Notes: generated by a model not told the origin, from the letters alone. A stretch of DNA of 64,000 bases from Pelomonas sp937871895 (GCF_046348265.1 NZ_JAXMEO010000017.1); one strand, 5' to 3'. Counted from the first letter of the stretch, positions 7,232 to 16,342 are shown. Numbers and translations are program-made.

Positions 7232-8209
7232 TCAGAGTGGACTCCAGGATTCTCGCAGCCAAGCAGCCCTTCGCTGCAGCATCGGGATCAGTGAATCACG
7301 CCAAAATTCAGCTGAGACCACTCCGCTGCTCAGCCCTCCTCGCTCAAAGCGTGCAACGTGAACCTCAGTGCTGGAGGCCATGGGAGCACCGGTGAGAACG
7401 TGGAAAAGGGAGGCCATGATCGAACGGAGTTCCAAGTCGCTCTCGGGAATCGGCACATGGTTCAAGACGGCTTTCATTTCCAGCCAGAGAAACAAGTCGC
7501 CGCGCAAGCCCCATCCTTCCGGGTGTGGGCTGAACAGGTCAACCGTGGTGGCCCAGTGCCTCTCGATTGGAATGACCTGATACTTCGCCGCATAATCCCT
7601 GAAGGCCGACAAGAAGTGGTCAGCCCAGAAGCCTGGACTGGCATGCATGTCGAAGCTCGGCCCAGCCGAGACGACCATATCTGGGCGTCCAGACCATTCT
7701 GCGCCAGTCACTGCCTGAAACGCGCCAGTCAGTCGTCTCTCGAGGTCCGCATCAATTGAGCAGCAGGTATCTGCACCCAAAGCCTCTATCAGGCGATCAC
7801 AAATGACCTGATTGCCATCGTAGGGGCCGAAATGCTGCCGGTCTTCGGCGACCACTTTGCGGATCAACTGCGATGCGGTGCGTCCCCGGTCTGCAAGCAG
7901 GAAGCCAAGGTCACCGCGACCCGGGTGCTTCTCCAATGCAATGTCACGAGCCGTCTGGAACTTGCTTTGCGTACGCAGGGTCGGATTTGCCCCCAGCGCC
8001 AGCAAGGCACCGATTACAGCTGGTTTCGCCCCATGCCAGGCCGCCTGGTGAAGCGGCGTGTAGCCTTTCACCTCGCTGGCGCTGTTGACGAGGTGGGATT
8101 GGTCCTTCAACAAATCCAACAGCTGAGACCACCGCCCTTCGTAGGCCAGTTCATTCACCATCTGATTCATTCTTGACCCTGCATCGCTTTGTTGACGAAA
8201 TCTAGGCAC
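7232..8209 (-). CDS. Ankyrin-repeat protein downstream of the helicase module
   Basis: Up to 325 residues. The frame opens with GTG at 8209, adjacent to the helicase stop; an ATG at 8170 (MNQMVNELAYEGRW) is an alternative start giving 312 residues. The N-terminal 100 residues contain ankyrin motifs (GYTPLHQAAWHGAKPAVIGALLALGANPTLRT). The remaining 200 residues, with an aromatic-rich central part (SPGFWADHFLSAFRDYAAKY), match nothing I know. Its position at the end of the DUF6361-PLD-helicase operon, with no gap, suggests co-transcription, so it may be an extra component or regulator of that system. Function is unknown. Confidence 0.7.
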   Translation of the reverse strand: MPRFRQQSDAGSRMNQMVNELAYEGRWSQLLDLLKDQSHLVNSASEVKGYTPLHQAAWHGAKPAVIGALLALGANPTLRTQSKFQTARDIALEKHPGRGDLGFLLADRGRTASQLIRKVVAEDRQHFGPYDGNQVICDRLIEALGADTCCSIDADLERRLTGAFQAVTGAEWSGRPDMVVSAGPSFDMHASPGFWADHFLSAFRDYAAKYQVIPIERHWATTVDLFSPHPEGWGLRGDLFLWLEMKAVLNHVPIPESDLELRSIMASLFHVLTGAPMASSTEVHVARFERGGLSSGVVSAEFWRDSLIPMLQRRAAWLRESWSPL

Positions 8210-11200
8210 TCACGCGCGCGGGGCACCGCTATCGGCAGGAGCGAGTGTCACGGGCGGCCGAAGGTCAATCACAACCCTTTCAGCCAGACTTTCCAGAGAG
8301 CTTGTGGAGGCCTGCAGCAGCAGATGGGCCAGCAAGTCCTCCTGTCTCGGCTGCGCGAACAACATCCTGTACATCCCCACCGCCATAGACATGCGCCGCA
8401 GTCGTGCCTCGTCCCGGCTGTGCGGAATCACCGGTACATGCCGCTCGATCCTCGCGGGCGCCCCCATCGCCTCAATCATCCACCCCGGCGTTGGTCGCGG
8501 TGCCGCACTGTCCCCCTCCCGGTACACCCAAGATGGCCGCATGCCCCCGGCATCCGCTCCCAGGACTTGTACCGCTGCCGTCGCCCGCTCGAACATCCAG
8601 TCCCATCCCGCCCGCCCTGGCACTTCATGCAGAGCGGTAGAACCCCAGTCTCTCGCAAGGTTGCGACGCACCGCGTGATTGCGGAAGCGGTGGATGCGCC
8701 CGTCGCGTTGCTCGAAGTCAACCGGGCTGGTTGGCAGGTTCCAGTGGACGATGGCGTGGCTGTACCAGTGAAAGTCCAGCCCCTCCTGGCCAATGGACGT
8801 GCTGCTCAGCACGAAAGGCAGGAAGGGTGAATTGAACGCTGCGCGCAGCTGCGTCATCGCTGTCGGCCCATCATGTTCGTCACCGTCGCCACCGTCTTCC
8901 AGCAGTGGGCGGGCCAGACGCAAGCTGCGAGCCTGCGGCACGAGGCGCCACGCGCCGTCCTCGTCCTGCCGCAGCACCTCGGGCCGCAGCACGGCGGGCC
9001 TGAGTCGCAGCGCCACCTCCATTTGAGCCAGGCGGGCTTCAAGGCCAATGAGGCTGCCTGCAGCCTGCTCCGGCCCCAGCGGCTGGTCCACGTCCAGCAC
9101 CGCGAGGTATTCGTCCAGCACGGCCTGCAGGCCGCCGTCCGAGGCATGGCGCAGCACGCGGGTCGCAAAGCTGCGCTCCTCCGGGTACAGGCCAGCGAGC
9201 ATCTGCACGGTCTGCTCATGGCCGAGGTAGTGCAGCAACGCGGCGGCCACGCCGGAGGCCGCCTGACGATGATCCTCGTTCCAGTGCTGTGAGGGTTCTT
9301 CAGCCAGAGCCCGCAGCGCACACACGGCCGGGCTGCCTAGCGCAAGGCAGCACAGAACGGGAATAAGGTCCGCAGGGCGCTTGCCCAAGCGGGTATCGCC
9401 GGCGCAGAGGGCATCCCACAGGGTTCGCCGAGCTGCCATCCCTTCCCGCGCCCACAGCGGTTCACCGTCACGCTCAGCTTCCAGCTCCTGCAGTTCGAAC
9501 GGCCAGAACGCCTCATCGTCTTCGCTGGTGTGCCGCCGCTCCCAGGCGATGGCATCGGCCAGTGCTGGACCCATCCAGTACCACGCGTGGTCCTCAGCGC
9601 CCTGCACCTCGCTTCCGTAGCGGGACTCGACCTCATCCATCAGCCGGCCCACCGCCGGCATGAGGCGCTCGATGAGCACCTCCACAGTCGGCGTCACGCC
9701 TTCGGCTTCGCAGGCTGCCGCCCACCTGTCAGGGTGTCCAAGGTCGGCAAGAACCGCGCTCGGGTAGCCCAACAGATAGTCGCCGTCCGTCTCTTTGTGG
9801 CGCTGCGCGGCCGGCTCGCCGAACTCGCGCTGCTGAGCGGCAGACAGCAGCCCGTCCAGTACCGTGGACACCGCGCGAGGCACCATGCGCCAGCTGGAGA
9901 ACAGCAGCCGCTTGGTTCTGGCGGCGTCGCCCAATGCGGCGAAGGGGCCGCCCAACACATGGCCAGGCCTCGACGGCGGCAGCCAGGCCACACGGTGCAT
10001 CCCGGCGTCAATCAGCGAGCGGGCCAGGGCCGCAGTGCGCGCGTGACCTGACTCCGCGCCGGCCGCGCCCCCACTGTCAAGGAACAGCCCCGGCGTGGCC
10101 AGCGCCGCACGCAGGGCCGCGTCAGGCACATCGAGTACCTCGACCAACTTCTCCCGCAGCTTGTAGCCGCTGAGGAAGCTGAAGGGCGCGGGCGCCGAGC
10201 GCCAGTACTCCAGCAGGTCCGGCACCTGCAGGGTCTTGGCCACGCGCTGCAGGCCGACATAGGCCAGCATCTGCGAGGCATCCGGGTGCACGGGCGTGGG
10301 TGGCGCGAGCACCATGGCATCGCGCTCTTCGCTGGTGGGCGTGCGGTCGGTGCGCGACATCACGCCACGCAGCAAGGCCTGAATCTCGTCGCGCAGAGAC
10401 TCCAGCGGAGCGGTGTCCGCGGGGTCCAACGTGCGCAGGCCGTCGTTGAAGCGCTCGAGCAGGTCGCGCAGGCGTGCCAGCGCAACCTCGTCGTCGCGCA
10501 GCAGGAAGCGCACCATGGCGATGAACTCATCGTGGTGCGAGCCTTCCTCGGGGCTCTCCCCCACCGAGCTCATGCGGTACGGGGTGGCCGAAAGCATCAG
10601 CACGCGTGTGCGCCTGCCGTCGGTCTCGTGCTCGTAGAGCTGGCGGGCCAACTCGGCATTGGGGTCGTGGCTGTCGAGCAGGTGCGGGAAGCGCTGGAAC
10701 TCGTCGAGGATCAGCAGGTCCGGCTCCAGCGCCTGGATGCACACGCCCGCAAGGGTACGGCGCAGGTCAGCGATCAGGGTGGCCACCTCGCGCTGGTCGG
10801 GGTCGCGGTGGCGGTACTTGCGCTGCCGCGGGAAGCTCTCGGACAGCTCGGCCAGGCGGCTCAGCAGCGTGCGGCCGTCCTCGCCGCGACGGCGCAGCTG
10901 CTGGGAGAAGCGCTTCTGCAGCAACGGGTCGATGGCGTAGCGGGTGCGCACGCGGTCGATCAGGGTCTCGAAGCGCTCGTGTCCCACCTGCTGCGTGAAC
11001 AGGTTGCGCCAGCGGGTCATGCTGACCTCGGGGAGCGCATCAGCCACCATCACGGCCAGCAAGGCTCGCTCCTCTGCGTGGCCGGGGTCGTTGCGAAAGT
11101 CGAGCGATGTGCCGGGCGTCAGAGACTGGAAGTTCACCCCGGTCTTCGGCAAGGCAGAGGGGCGCTCGGGCTGGCCATCCTTACCGAGCGGAATCAGCGG

Positions 11201-11545
11201 CATCAACGTCAGCCGCCCCTGCGAGCGGAAGCCCACCTTCTCGAGCGCGGGGATGCTGAGGCGCCGGATGTTCTGCTGCGCAATGTCGGCGTTCGAGCAG
11301 ATGTAGACGACGTCCACCCGCCCCACCTTGCCCTGCAGGTGCCGCAGCGTCTTGGCCAGCACGCCGCGCGCCACCAGGGTCTTGCCCAGGCCCACCTCGT
11401 CGGCCACCAGGAAGCGGCCGCTGCAGGGCCGGTCGTCCGCGGGGAACAGGCACTCAAAGGCCCATTCCACCGTGCGTCGCTGGAAGGGCTTGAGGCGGGC
11501 CAGCACGTCGCGCTCGACGGCCAGCCAGTCGATGTCGTCGGTCAT
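8210..11545 (-). CDS. Large SF2 helicase/ATPase of a defence-type module
   Basis: This 1111-residue protein has SNF2/DEAH-like helicase motifs: Walker A in VADEVGLGKT (about residues 47-56), DEFQ motif II at about 281-284, motif III SATP at about 319-322, and in the C-terminal lobe SSTSIGQEGLDFHWYSHAI followed by QRDGRIHRF (motif VI, about residues 940-955). About 600 residues separate the two lobes, so there is a large accessory insertion. It starts at ATG 11545, six bases after the phospholipase-D-like gene. ATP-dependent translocation on nucleic acid is the expected activity. It is the third gene of a three-gene set like those in known anti-phage systems. Confidence 0.85.
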   Translation of the reverse strand: MTDDIDWLAVERDVLARLKPFQRRTVEWAFECLFPADDRPCSGRFLVADEVGLGKTLVARGVLAKTLRHLQGKVGRVDVVYICSNADIAQQNIRRLSIPALEKVGFRSQGRLTLMPLIPLGKDGQPERPSALPKTGVNFQSLTPGTSLDFRNDPGHAEERALLAVMVADALPEVSMTRWRNLFTQQVGHERFETLIDRVRTRYAIDPLLQKRFSQQLRRRGEDGRTLLSRLAELSESFPRQRKYRHRDPDQREVATLIADLRRTLAGVCIQALEPDLLILDEFQRFPHLLDSHDPNAELARQLYEHETDGRRTRVLMLSATPYRMSSVGESPEEGSHHDEFIAMVRFLLRDDEVALARLRDLLERFNDGLRTLDPADTAPLESLRDEIQALLRGVMSRTDRTPTSEERDAMVLAPPTPVHPDASQMLAYVGLQRVAKTLQVPDLLEYWRSAPAPFSFLSGYKLREKLVEVLDVPDAALRAALATPGLFLDSGGAAGAESGHARTAALARSLIDAGMHRVAWLPPSRPGHVLGGPFAALGDAARTKRLLFSSWRMVPRAVSTVLDGLLSAAQQREFGEPAAQRHKETDGDYLLGYPSAVLADLGHPDRWAAACEAEGVTPTVEVLIERLMPAVGRLMDEVESRYGSEVQGAEDHAWYWMGPALADAIAWERRHTSEDDEAFWPFELQELEAERDGEPLWAREGMAARRTLWDALCAGDTRLGKRPADLIPVLCCLALGSPAVCALRALAEEPSQHWNEDHRQAASGVAAALLHYLGHEQTVQMLAGLYPEERSFATRVLRHASDGGLQAVLDEYLAVLDVDQPLGPEQAAGSLIGLEARLAQMEVALRLRPAVLRPEVLRQDEDGAWRLVPQARSLRLARPLLEDGGDGDEHDGPTAMTQLRAAFNSPFLPFVLSSTSIGQEGLDFHWYSHAIVHWNLPTSPVDFEQRDGRIHRFRNHAVRRNLARDWGSTALHEVPGRAGWDWMFERATAAVQVLGADAGGMRPSWVYREGDSAAPRPTPGWMIEAMGAPARIERHVPVIPHSRDEARLRRMSMAVGMYRMLFAQPRQEDLLAHLLLQASTSSLESLAERVVIDLRPPVTLAPADSGAPRA

Positions 11546-11551
11546 ATCGGA

Positions 11552-13432
11552 TCAGGCGGGAAGGAGGCGGGCCTGCGCCTCGCGGAAGGTGGCCCAGAGG
11601 GCACGGAAGGCGCTGTCCTGCATCAGCCCGCTCTCGCGGGAGGACTCGACCAGCTCCACCACCTCGGCCAGGGCTTCAGGACGCTCGGCCAGGGCCTGAA
11701 GCAGCGTCTCGAACAGCGGGCGCAGTGGCGTTGCGCCCCGGCGGCCATCGCCCTGCCCCTGCTGTCGTTGGCGGCGCAGACGCTGGCGCAGCGCCTCGTC
11801 GTCACCGGCGAGCATGAATTCCAGGTACAGCGCCAGGCTGTCGGCATCACGCAGATGACGCGACAGCGTGGCCGACTCACGGGCAGTGAACGTCGGCCAG
11901 TCGCCTTGGGCACGCAGTCGCACGGTGGTCTCCGCGCGCAGTTCGGTGCCGGGTACCTCCAGCGCTAGCGTCCAGAACTCGGTGAGCTCGTGCAGCGCCA
12001 AGTCCGCGCAGCGGCAGGCCGGGCCGACTTCGTCGATGCTTCCCACCCGGGACCAGGGCACGCTGCTCGGTCGAGCCATCCAGCGCACGGGCAGGCACTC
12101 CACCTGCAGCGGGCTCGCCGTCTCCACCGCGAGTGTCAAAGCCCAGACCGATTCGCCCGTCGGCACGATGCGCGCCGAAAGCCTCTCCTCGGTCACCAGG
12201 GCGTTGAGCAGCCAGTCCAGCGCCTCCTGCTGGCGCTTGAGCGTCAGCAGCGCTTCGTCCGGGGCATGGGAGGGGCGCAAGTAGGGTGTGGTCAGCGGCG
12301 CGAGGCCGTTGTCGCCGAGCAGTGCGTCGATGCCCATCTTCGAGCGCGCACCTGACAGCTGCAGCAGGAACTCCACGTTGCGGGTGAAGGCGGCCTCGGT
12401 CGCGTTGGCGGACCCAACCCACAGGTGGGCATCCCAGCCGTCGTCGGCCACCCACAGCTTGGCGTGCAGGCCGCTGAGCGGCGCCCCCTCCAGGCTCAGT
12501 TCCTGGCGGAAGCTGTGCACACTGGTGCCTTCCTCCGGGAACCAGTCATCGGGCAGGCGCTCGTGCTGCTCGTCCAGCGCGTCATCGCGCGAGATCAGGC
12601 TCACCGGGAAGCCCGAAGCGGAGAGCATGTCCACTATGCCGCCTGACAGGAAGGGCGACACCACCAGCATGCGCCGCCCAGCGCGCTGCGCGCCCTCGGA
12701 CCATGCCTGGAAGGGGCTGCGCCGCCCGTCGAACAGCTGCGCGAGCGGGTACTGATGGCCCGGGATACCCAGGGGCCAAAAGGCCCAGTCCTTAACCTGT
12801 TCGTCCTGTGCGTCGAAGCGCACGGTGCGCAATTCGCGGGCGAAGCGGTCGCGGCGCCCACGATGCGCTTCAGCCAGGCCGCCCACAGCAGGCACGGCCG
12901 CCTCTTCGCCGAGCGCCTCAACAAACTGCACCAGCGGCGTTTTCGCGCGAATGGCGTTTTGACGGTCGATCACAGGGCCCTCCAGCCGCGCGATGACGTC
13001 CCAGGAGCGGTCGTAGGTCAGGTTGCGCGAGAGCACCAGCAGGCGGTAGTGCACTGCACCAGCCTGATTCGCGAAACGCAGCAGCCACAGCTTGGGGTGG
13101 AACACCGCACGAGTCGCCGCTGGCCGCACCTGTACAACACTGGCCTCCAGCCAGAGGAAGGCGTCCCGCCATTCCGAGGGCACGTGAATGGCGCCAGCCT
13201 GGCAAAACACGCTCAGGCGCGTGGCCATCTCACGCACGGCGCGCAGAGCCTCGAGGCGGGCGCCCGCCGCGTCGCCCAGGGCCAGCGGGTCACTCTGTAG
13301 CAGGGCCAGCGGCACGCCACCCAGCGCTGTGAGGTCCAGCGAGTAGGTGCAGATGAGCGCGTCGGTGAACGCGTAGCCGTGCGGGGGCAGAACCTGCTCT
13401 GAGAGCAGGCAGCGGTCGTCAGGATGCAGCAT
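11552..13432 (-). CDS. Phospholipase-D-superfamily protein (probable nuclease)
   Basis: A 626-residue protein with two HxK sites of the PLD superfamily. The first is VFHPKLWLLRF, then LVLSRNLTYDRSWDV (about residues 110-150). The second is GLHAKLWVADDGWDAHLWVG followed by SANATEAAFTRNVEF (about residues 315-350). Two such motifs form one active site, and members next to helicases are usually nucleases; that activity is inferred. The gene starts 14 bp inside the 3' end of the DUF6361 gene and ends six bases before the helicase. The C-terminal 250 residues are not recognised. Confidence 0.82.
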   Translation of the reverse strand: MLHPDDRCLLSEQVLPPHGYAFTDALICTYSLDLTALGGVPLALLQSDPLALGDAAGARLEALRAVREMATRLSVFCQAGAIHVPSEWRDAFLWLEASVVQVRPAATRAVFHPKLWLLRFANQAGAVHYRLLVLSRNLTYDRSWDVIARLEGPVIDRQNAIRAKTPLVQFVEALGEEAAVPAVGGLAEAHRGRRDRFARELRTVRFDAQDEQVKDWAFWPLGIPGHQYPLAQLFDGRRSPFQAWSEGAQRAGRRMLVVSPFLSGGIVDMLSASGFPVSLISRDDALDEQHERLPDDWFPEEGTSVHSFRQELSLEGAPLSGLHAKLWVADDGWDAHLWVGSANATEAAFTRNVEFLLQLSGARSKMGIDALLGDNGLAPLTTPYLRPSHAPDEALLTLKRQQEALDWLLNALVTEERLSARIVPTGESVWALTLAVETASPLQVECLPVRWMARPSSVPWSRVGSIDEVGPACRCADLALHELTEFWTLALEVPGTELRAETTVRLRAQGDWPTFTARESATLSRHLRDADSLALYLEFMLAGDDEALRQRLRRQRQQGQGDGRRGATPLRPLFETLLQALAERPEALAEVVELVESSRESGLMQDSAFRALWATFREAQARLLPA

Positions 13433-14714
13433 GCGCGGGTTCTCCGGTCCGGCCCAGGCCGATCAGGATGTCGATCACGATGTCGCGTGCGGTGCGCCAG
13501 CGGTAGTCGGTGAGGCCCAGCCACTCGGGCGCGCTCCAGCGCTGCAGCACAGGCGGGTTGCCCATGCGCGCGAGCGCCCCCTTGAGGCGCCGCTCGCGTC
13601 CCTGCATCCAGCGCTCGACCTGGATGGACGGCAGCGCAGCCGGGTTTGCCCCTGAGAAGCCCTGGTCCGCCAGCAGGCGCAGCCACTCCTCGATGAAGGG
13701 CCGGTCACGCTGCAGCCGCGGATTGACCTGTGAAATCCAGCGCCAGAAGGCGGGTAGGTCTGCGTACCAGGCCTGCAAAGCCGGGGCATGCCCGCCCAGC
13801 CCAGACAGGGCGTCGGCCAGCAGGTCGTCATAGTGGGCGAGGTCGAGGTCCCGCCGGCGCGCAGCGAGCAGGCGGGTATACACCGCGGTCAGCGCCCGCG
13901 TGCATAGCGAGAAGTGATGGGCATGGGTGAGCTCAGCTCGCAGCGATGTGGGTAGTACAGGCCAGCGTCCAGTTTCATCCAGCAAGTCCCAGGGCGCTTT
14001 CAGCGCGGCGACCGTTGCAGCGTCGAGATACCGCACCATCCACTGCAGCAGGCAAACCTGCCCCGACGACGTGCGCAGGCCCAGCACCTTCTCATTGAGG
14101 TAGCGCGCCTCTCCTCGTGTCAGGTCGAAAGAGGTCTCGGTGAGGAAATCCGCCTCGGCCGTGGGCAGGCCAGGGTCCCAGGTTGTGACACCCAGGTCGC
14201 CGTCGCTGGCTTCCTCGTTGTCGGCGCTGGCGCCGCGCCGGCGGCGGTGTCGGCGTAGGTCAGGCAGGTCGGACAGGTACTCCTGTAGTGAGCCGGCACC
14301 CTGGTAGATGCCGTAGCGCCGCATGCCGCCCCAGTAGATGGCGGAGGGCAGGCGCTTGGTCGTTTCACGGCTCTCGCGGCCGATGAGGCCGGGGTGACGT
14401 TCCTCGGTGGCCCCGCCGTCGGTCGCGAGCAGCGCGTTGATGAGCGCAACCTCGCGCTGACGCAGCGTGAGCACCAAGCGGTCGTCCTGCACGTTACCGC
14501 GCTCCAGGTCCCGCAGCAGCCAGGCCACGAAGAGGAAGTAGCGCGCCCGGGTCTGGATGGTGCTCAGGCCAGGGAACAGGTGGTCCGAGATTGCGTCACG
14601 GACAAGCCCCAGGCCCAGCTCGTCAATGGTCGACTTGTCCTTCTGCGACTCGAGCAGCGTGAGGACGTCCTCGCGTTCGGTCGGGGAGAAGTCGAGCCAT
14701 TGGAGGGCAGGCAT
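13419..14714 (-). CDS. DUF6361-family protein, first gene of the module
   Basis: This 431-residue protein begins LQWLDFSPTEREDVLTLLES, followed by TIDELGLGLVRDAISDHLFPG and STIQTRARYFLFVAWLLRDL, the N-terminal signature I know from DUF6361. A charged linker with an RRHRRRRG cluster lies around residues 150-160. The biochemical role is unknown; family members occur with PLD-like and helicase genes in defence islands. The stop overlaps the PLD gene by 14 bp, indicating coupled translation. The promoter should lie in 14715-14912. Confidence 0.78.
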   Translation of the reverse strand: MPALQWLDFSPTEREDVLTLLESQKDKSTIDELGLGLVRDAISDHLFPGLSTIQTRARYFLFVAWLLRDLERGNVQDDRLVLTLRQREVALINALLATDGGATEERHPGLIGRESRETTKRLPSAIYWGGMRRYGIYQGAGSLQEYLSDLPDLRRHRRRRGASADNEEASDGDLGVTTWDPGLPTAEADFLTETSFDLTRGEARYLNEKVLGLRTSSGQVCLLQWMVRYLDAATVAALKAPWDLLDETGRWPVLPTSLRAELTHAHHFSLCTRALTAVYTRLLAARRRDLDLAHYDDLLADALSGLGGHAPALQAWYADLPAFWRWISQVNPRLQRDRPFIEEWLRLLADQGFSGANPAALPSIQVERWMQGRERRLKGALARMGNPPVLQRWSAPEWLGLTDYRWRTARDIVIDILIGLGRTGEPAHAAS

Positions 14715-14912
14715 TCACGGATGAGATATTGAAAGGAAAAAGGAGGAAATCGCCAAATTGACTTGCGCGCATCGCGCACGCGACATCCAGGTTCGGCTGC
14801 AAGTCTCGCCGATATTCTCGGGCAACCCGTTCAGGCCGAAGAGCGAGTGTCCGTGATCGGCCTTCGGCCAAGGAGCCGGTGGCATCCACGCCGAGATGCG
14901 GACAGCGTTTGG

Positions 14913-15140
14913 TCAAGCCATGAGGTGCTGCGACGCCCGCCGCATAACCCAGCCAACGTCGGTTTTCGACAGTTCGAATCGCTTCAACCGACATCGGCGA
15001 ATCAAGGGGCGCGCCAACCACTCGAGTTTGAAATCAGGCTGCATGAGGCGACGATTTTGGGCGTAGGCGGCCACATCTAGCGCCAACACACGCAGTTGCT
15101 CAAATCGTAGGAACAGTTCGCCCTCTGTCGGTTCTCTCAT
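14913..15140 (-). CDS. Small hypothetical protein coupled to the gene upstream
   Basis: A 75-residue basic protein (MREPTEGELFLRFEQLRVLA through RPLIRRCRLKRFELSK). The ATG at 15140 overlaps the TGA of the upstream gene as TGATG, a strong coupling arrangement, though a GTG one codon upstream is also possible. I see no known domain; it is shorter than RES, PIN or HipA toxins. If the upstream protein is an antitoxin-like factor, this would be in the partner position. It may also be a remnant. Its 3' end is about 200 bp from the DUF6361 operon. Confidence 0.5.
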   Translation of the reverse strand: MREPTEGELFLRFEQLRVLALDVAAYAQNRRLMQPDFKLEWLARPLIRRCRLKRFELSKTDVGWVMRRASQHLMA

Positions 15141-15748
15141 CACATGTACGCTCCCGAAGCGATAGCGCCAAGTAACTGATTGACCACCAGCCGGCGCGGA
15201 AAAGTGTTCATGAAATCGGCTGGTTTTGCGCCACCCAGCGCAGGATGCTCGGTATCGAGCCAGCGTCCAAGCCAGCCCTCCGGCGGCGTGCCAGAGCCTG
15301 CGACGATTCGAGCCAACTCGCGCCCAAGCACTGCCATCGCCGAGTCCATATCGCCTGCCAATCCCTTACCAGCAATCCAGTCGCGTATGCACCCTCGGGT
15401 GAACGGATCGGCCAGCCCGACCTTTCGGTTGACGAGCAGAACCCTGTCCTGGAAATCGCCGAAGCCATCGCTAGAAGTGACGATCAGGAAGTCATCCGGT
15501 CCGTAAACGTACAGATAGTCATCCAGTACCTCGGCTTTCGCCCCCGGTTTGAGCAGACCGATCCGGGACAAGACACCTGGCGCAGCCAGATCATCTAGCG
15601 AGAGGGTGTCACCCTCAACAAGTCGAAGCGCGACCCGCACATCGTCCGGCGCGTCGTCGGTGAGCTGATTGAGCAATGCCAGCAACGCTCCCCCCGACTC
15701 GTCCGAAAGGCGCGGCATCCCATCCAAATCAACAACCAGCGCCCGCAT
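15140..15748 (-). CDS. Hypothetical protein with possible MbcA/ParS/Xre-type C-terminal domain
   Basis: This 202-residue protein has a C-terminus (GWLGRWLDTEHPALGGAKPA then VVNQLLGAIASGAYM) resembling the toxin-binding domain of Xre/MbcA/ParS antitoxins, which typically shows W-L, a P-x-LGG-x-P core and a final L-x-x-I-x-x-G. The first 150 residues do not show the usual Xre HTH. It starts at ATG 15748, about 60 bp from a perfect palindrome that could be an operator. It overlaps a 75-residue gene by TGATG. The domain match is by eye and moderate; the alternative is an unrelated cargo protein. Confidence 0.5.
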   Translation of the reverse strand: MRALVVDLDGMPRLSDESGGALLALLNQLTDDAPDDVRVALRLVEGDTLSLDDLAAPGVLSRIGLLKPGAKAEVLDDYLYVYGPDDFLIVTSSDGFGDFQDRVLLVNRKVGLADPFTRGCIRDWIAGKGLAGDMDSAMAVLGRELARIVAGSGTPPEGWLGRWLDTEHPALGGAKPADFMNTFPRRLVVNQLLGAIASGAYM

Positions 15749-15804
15749 GCGGCTACCCCCAGCCTCAAATCAACATTACAAGGGCCTTCCCGTCTTACCC
15801 AAGT

Positions 15805-15824
15805 GCATACAGAAAACTGTATGC
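15805..15824. promoter_or_regulatory. Perfect palindrome upstream of the MbcA/ParS-like gene
   Basis: The arms GCATACAG and CTGTATGC flank AAAA. A related GCATAC (15832-15837) and a GCAT (15839-15842) follow within 20 bp. It lies about 60 bp upstream of the minus-strand gene starting at 15748 and fits a repressor operator, as in autoregulated toxin-antitoxin operons. A hairpin in the 5' leader is the alternative. Confidence 0.5.
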
Positions 15825-15901
15825 GCATCCAGCATACTGCATGACAACTGGGTGGGCGTGCATGCCCGAGGGAATCATGTCCTTGGCGGTGGGCGGCCCC
15901 A

Positions 15902-16288
15902 TCACGCCATGTCGCCCCCCGGGAGCACCACCTCATGTCCGGCCATCTTGAGAATGCGAGCCATGCGCCGTGCATTTGCTGCCCCCATAGGGCCCCCATC
16001 GCCCCTTCCCTTCTTCGTTGGCACGAGCGCTGGGGACTCAATAGACTCCTCGTCCGGCGGACTCTCCTCTGATTTCAAGTGAGCATCTAGCCAGGCATAG
16101 AACACGTCCGGATGCCAAAAGCATCGGTTACCAATCTTGCGCCACCGGGGCAACCGCCCTTTCTCGACCCAGAGTTCGACGCAGCGTGGGGTGAGCTTCA
16201 ACAAGGAGGCCACGTCCTCCTTGGTCAGGGGAGTGAAAGGCGCTACATGGGCCTGTGCGGGCTGTACGGTAATGGTCTGAGACGGCAT
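15902..16288 (-). CDS. AlpA/excisionase-like HTH protein
   Basis: A 128-residue protein with a winged-helix HTH of the AlpA/MerR-like type at residues about 18-70: PLTKEDVASLLKLTPRCVEL, WVEKGRLPRWRKIGN and then FWHPDVFYAWLDAH. The basic tail follows (KKGRGDGG). Proteins of this type near attachment sites act as excisionases or as regulators of integrase genes. It lies about 190 bp from the right attachment core of element 2. The HTH call is good; the excisionase role is inferred. Confidence 0.75.
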   Translation of the reverse strand: MPSQTITVQPAQAHVAPFTPLTKEDVASLLKLTPRCVELWVEKGRLPRWRKIGNRCFWHPDVFYAWLDAHLKSEESPPDEESIESPALVPTKKGRGDGGPMGAANARRMARILKMAGHEVVLPGGDMA

Positions 16289-16342
16289 TACAGGTATAGC
16301 GCGATTTGGGTCTCATGATGAGCATGTCGGTGCCGTTCAGGA

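Noticed and set aside
6951..7262. A 103-residue protein on the minus strand
   Set aside because: It is Arg-rich, overlaps the end of the ankyrin gene, lacks a ribosome site and shows no domain. Probably chance.
10286..11968. A 560-codon open frame on the plus strand
   Set aside because: It is antisense to the helicase and PLD genes, with the same Gln/His/Val/Ala/Leu-rich composition and no ribosome site or known motif.
8210..13432. A DISARM system
   Set aside because: DISARM also joins a helicase and a PLD-like protein, but it needs a DNA methyltransferase and a DUF1998 protein. None is seen, and the DUF6361 gene points elsewhere.
14623..15021. A 132-residue frame on the minus strand between the small gene and DUF6361
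   Set aside because: It overlaps both neighbouring genes in other frames and has no recognisable motif.
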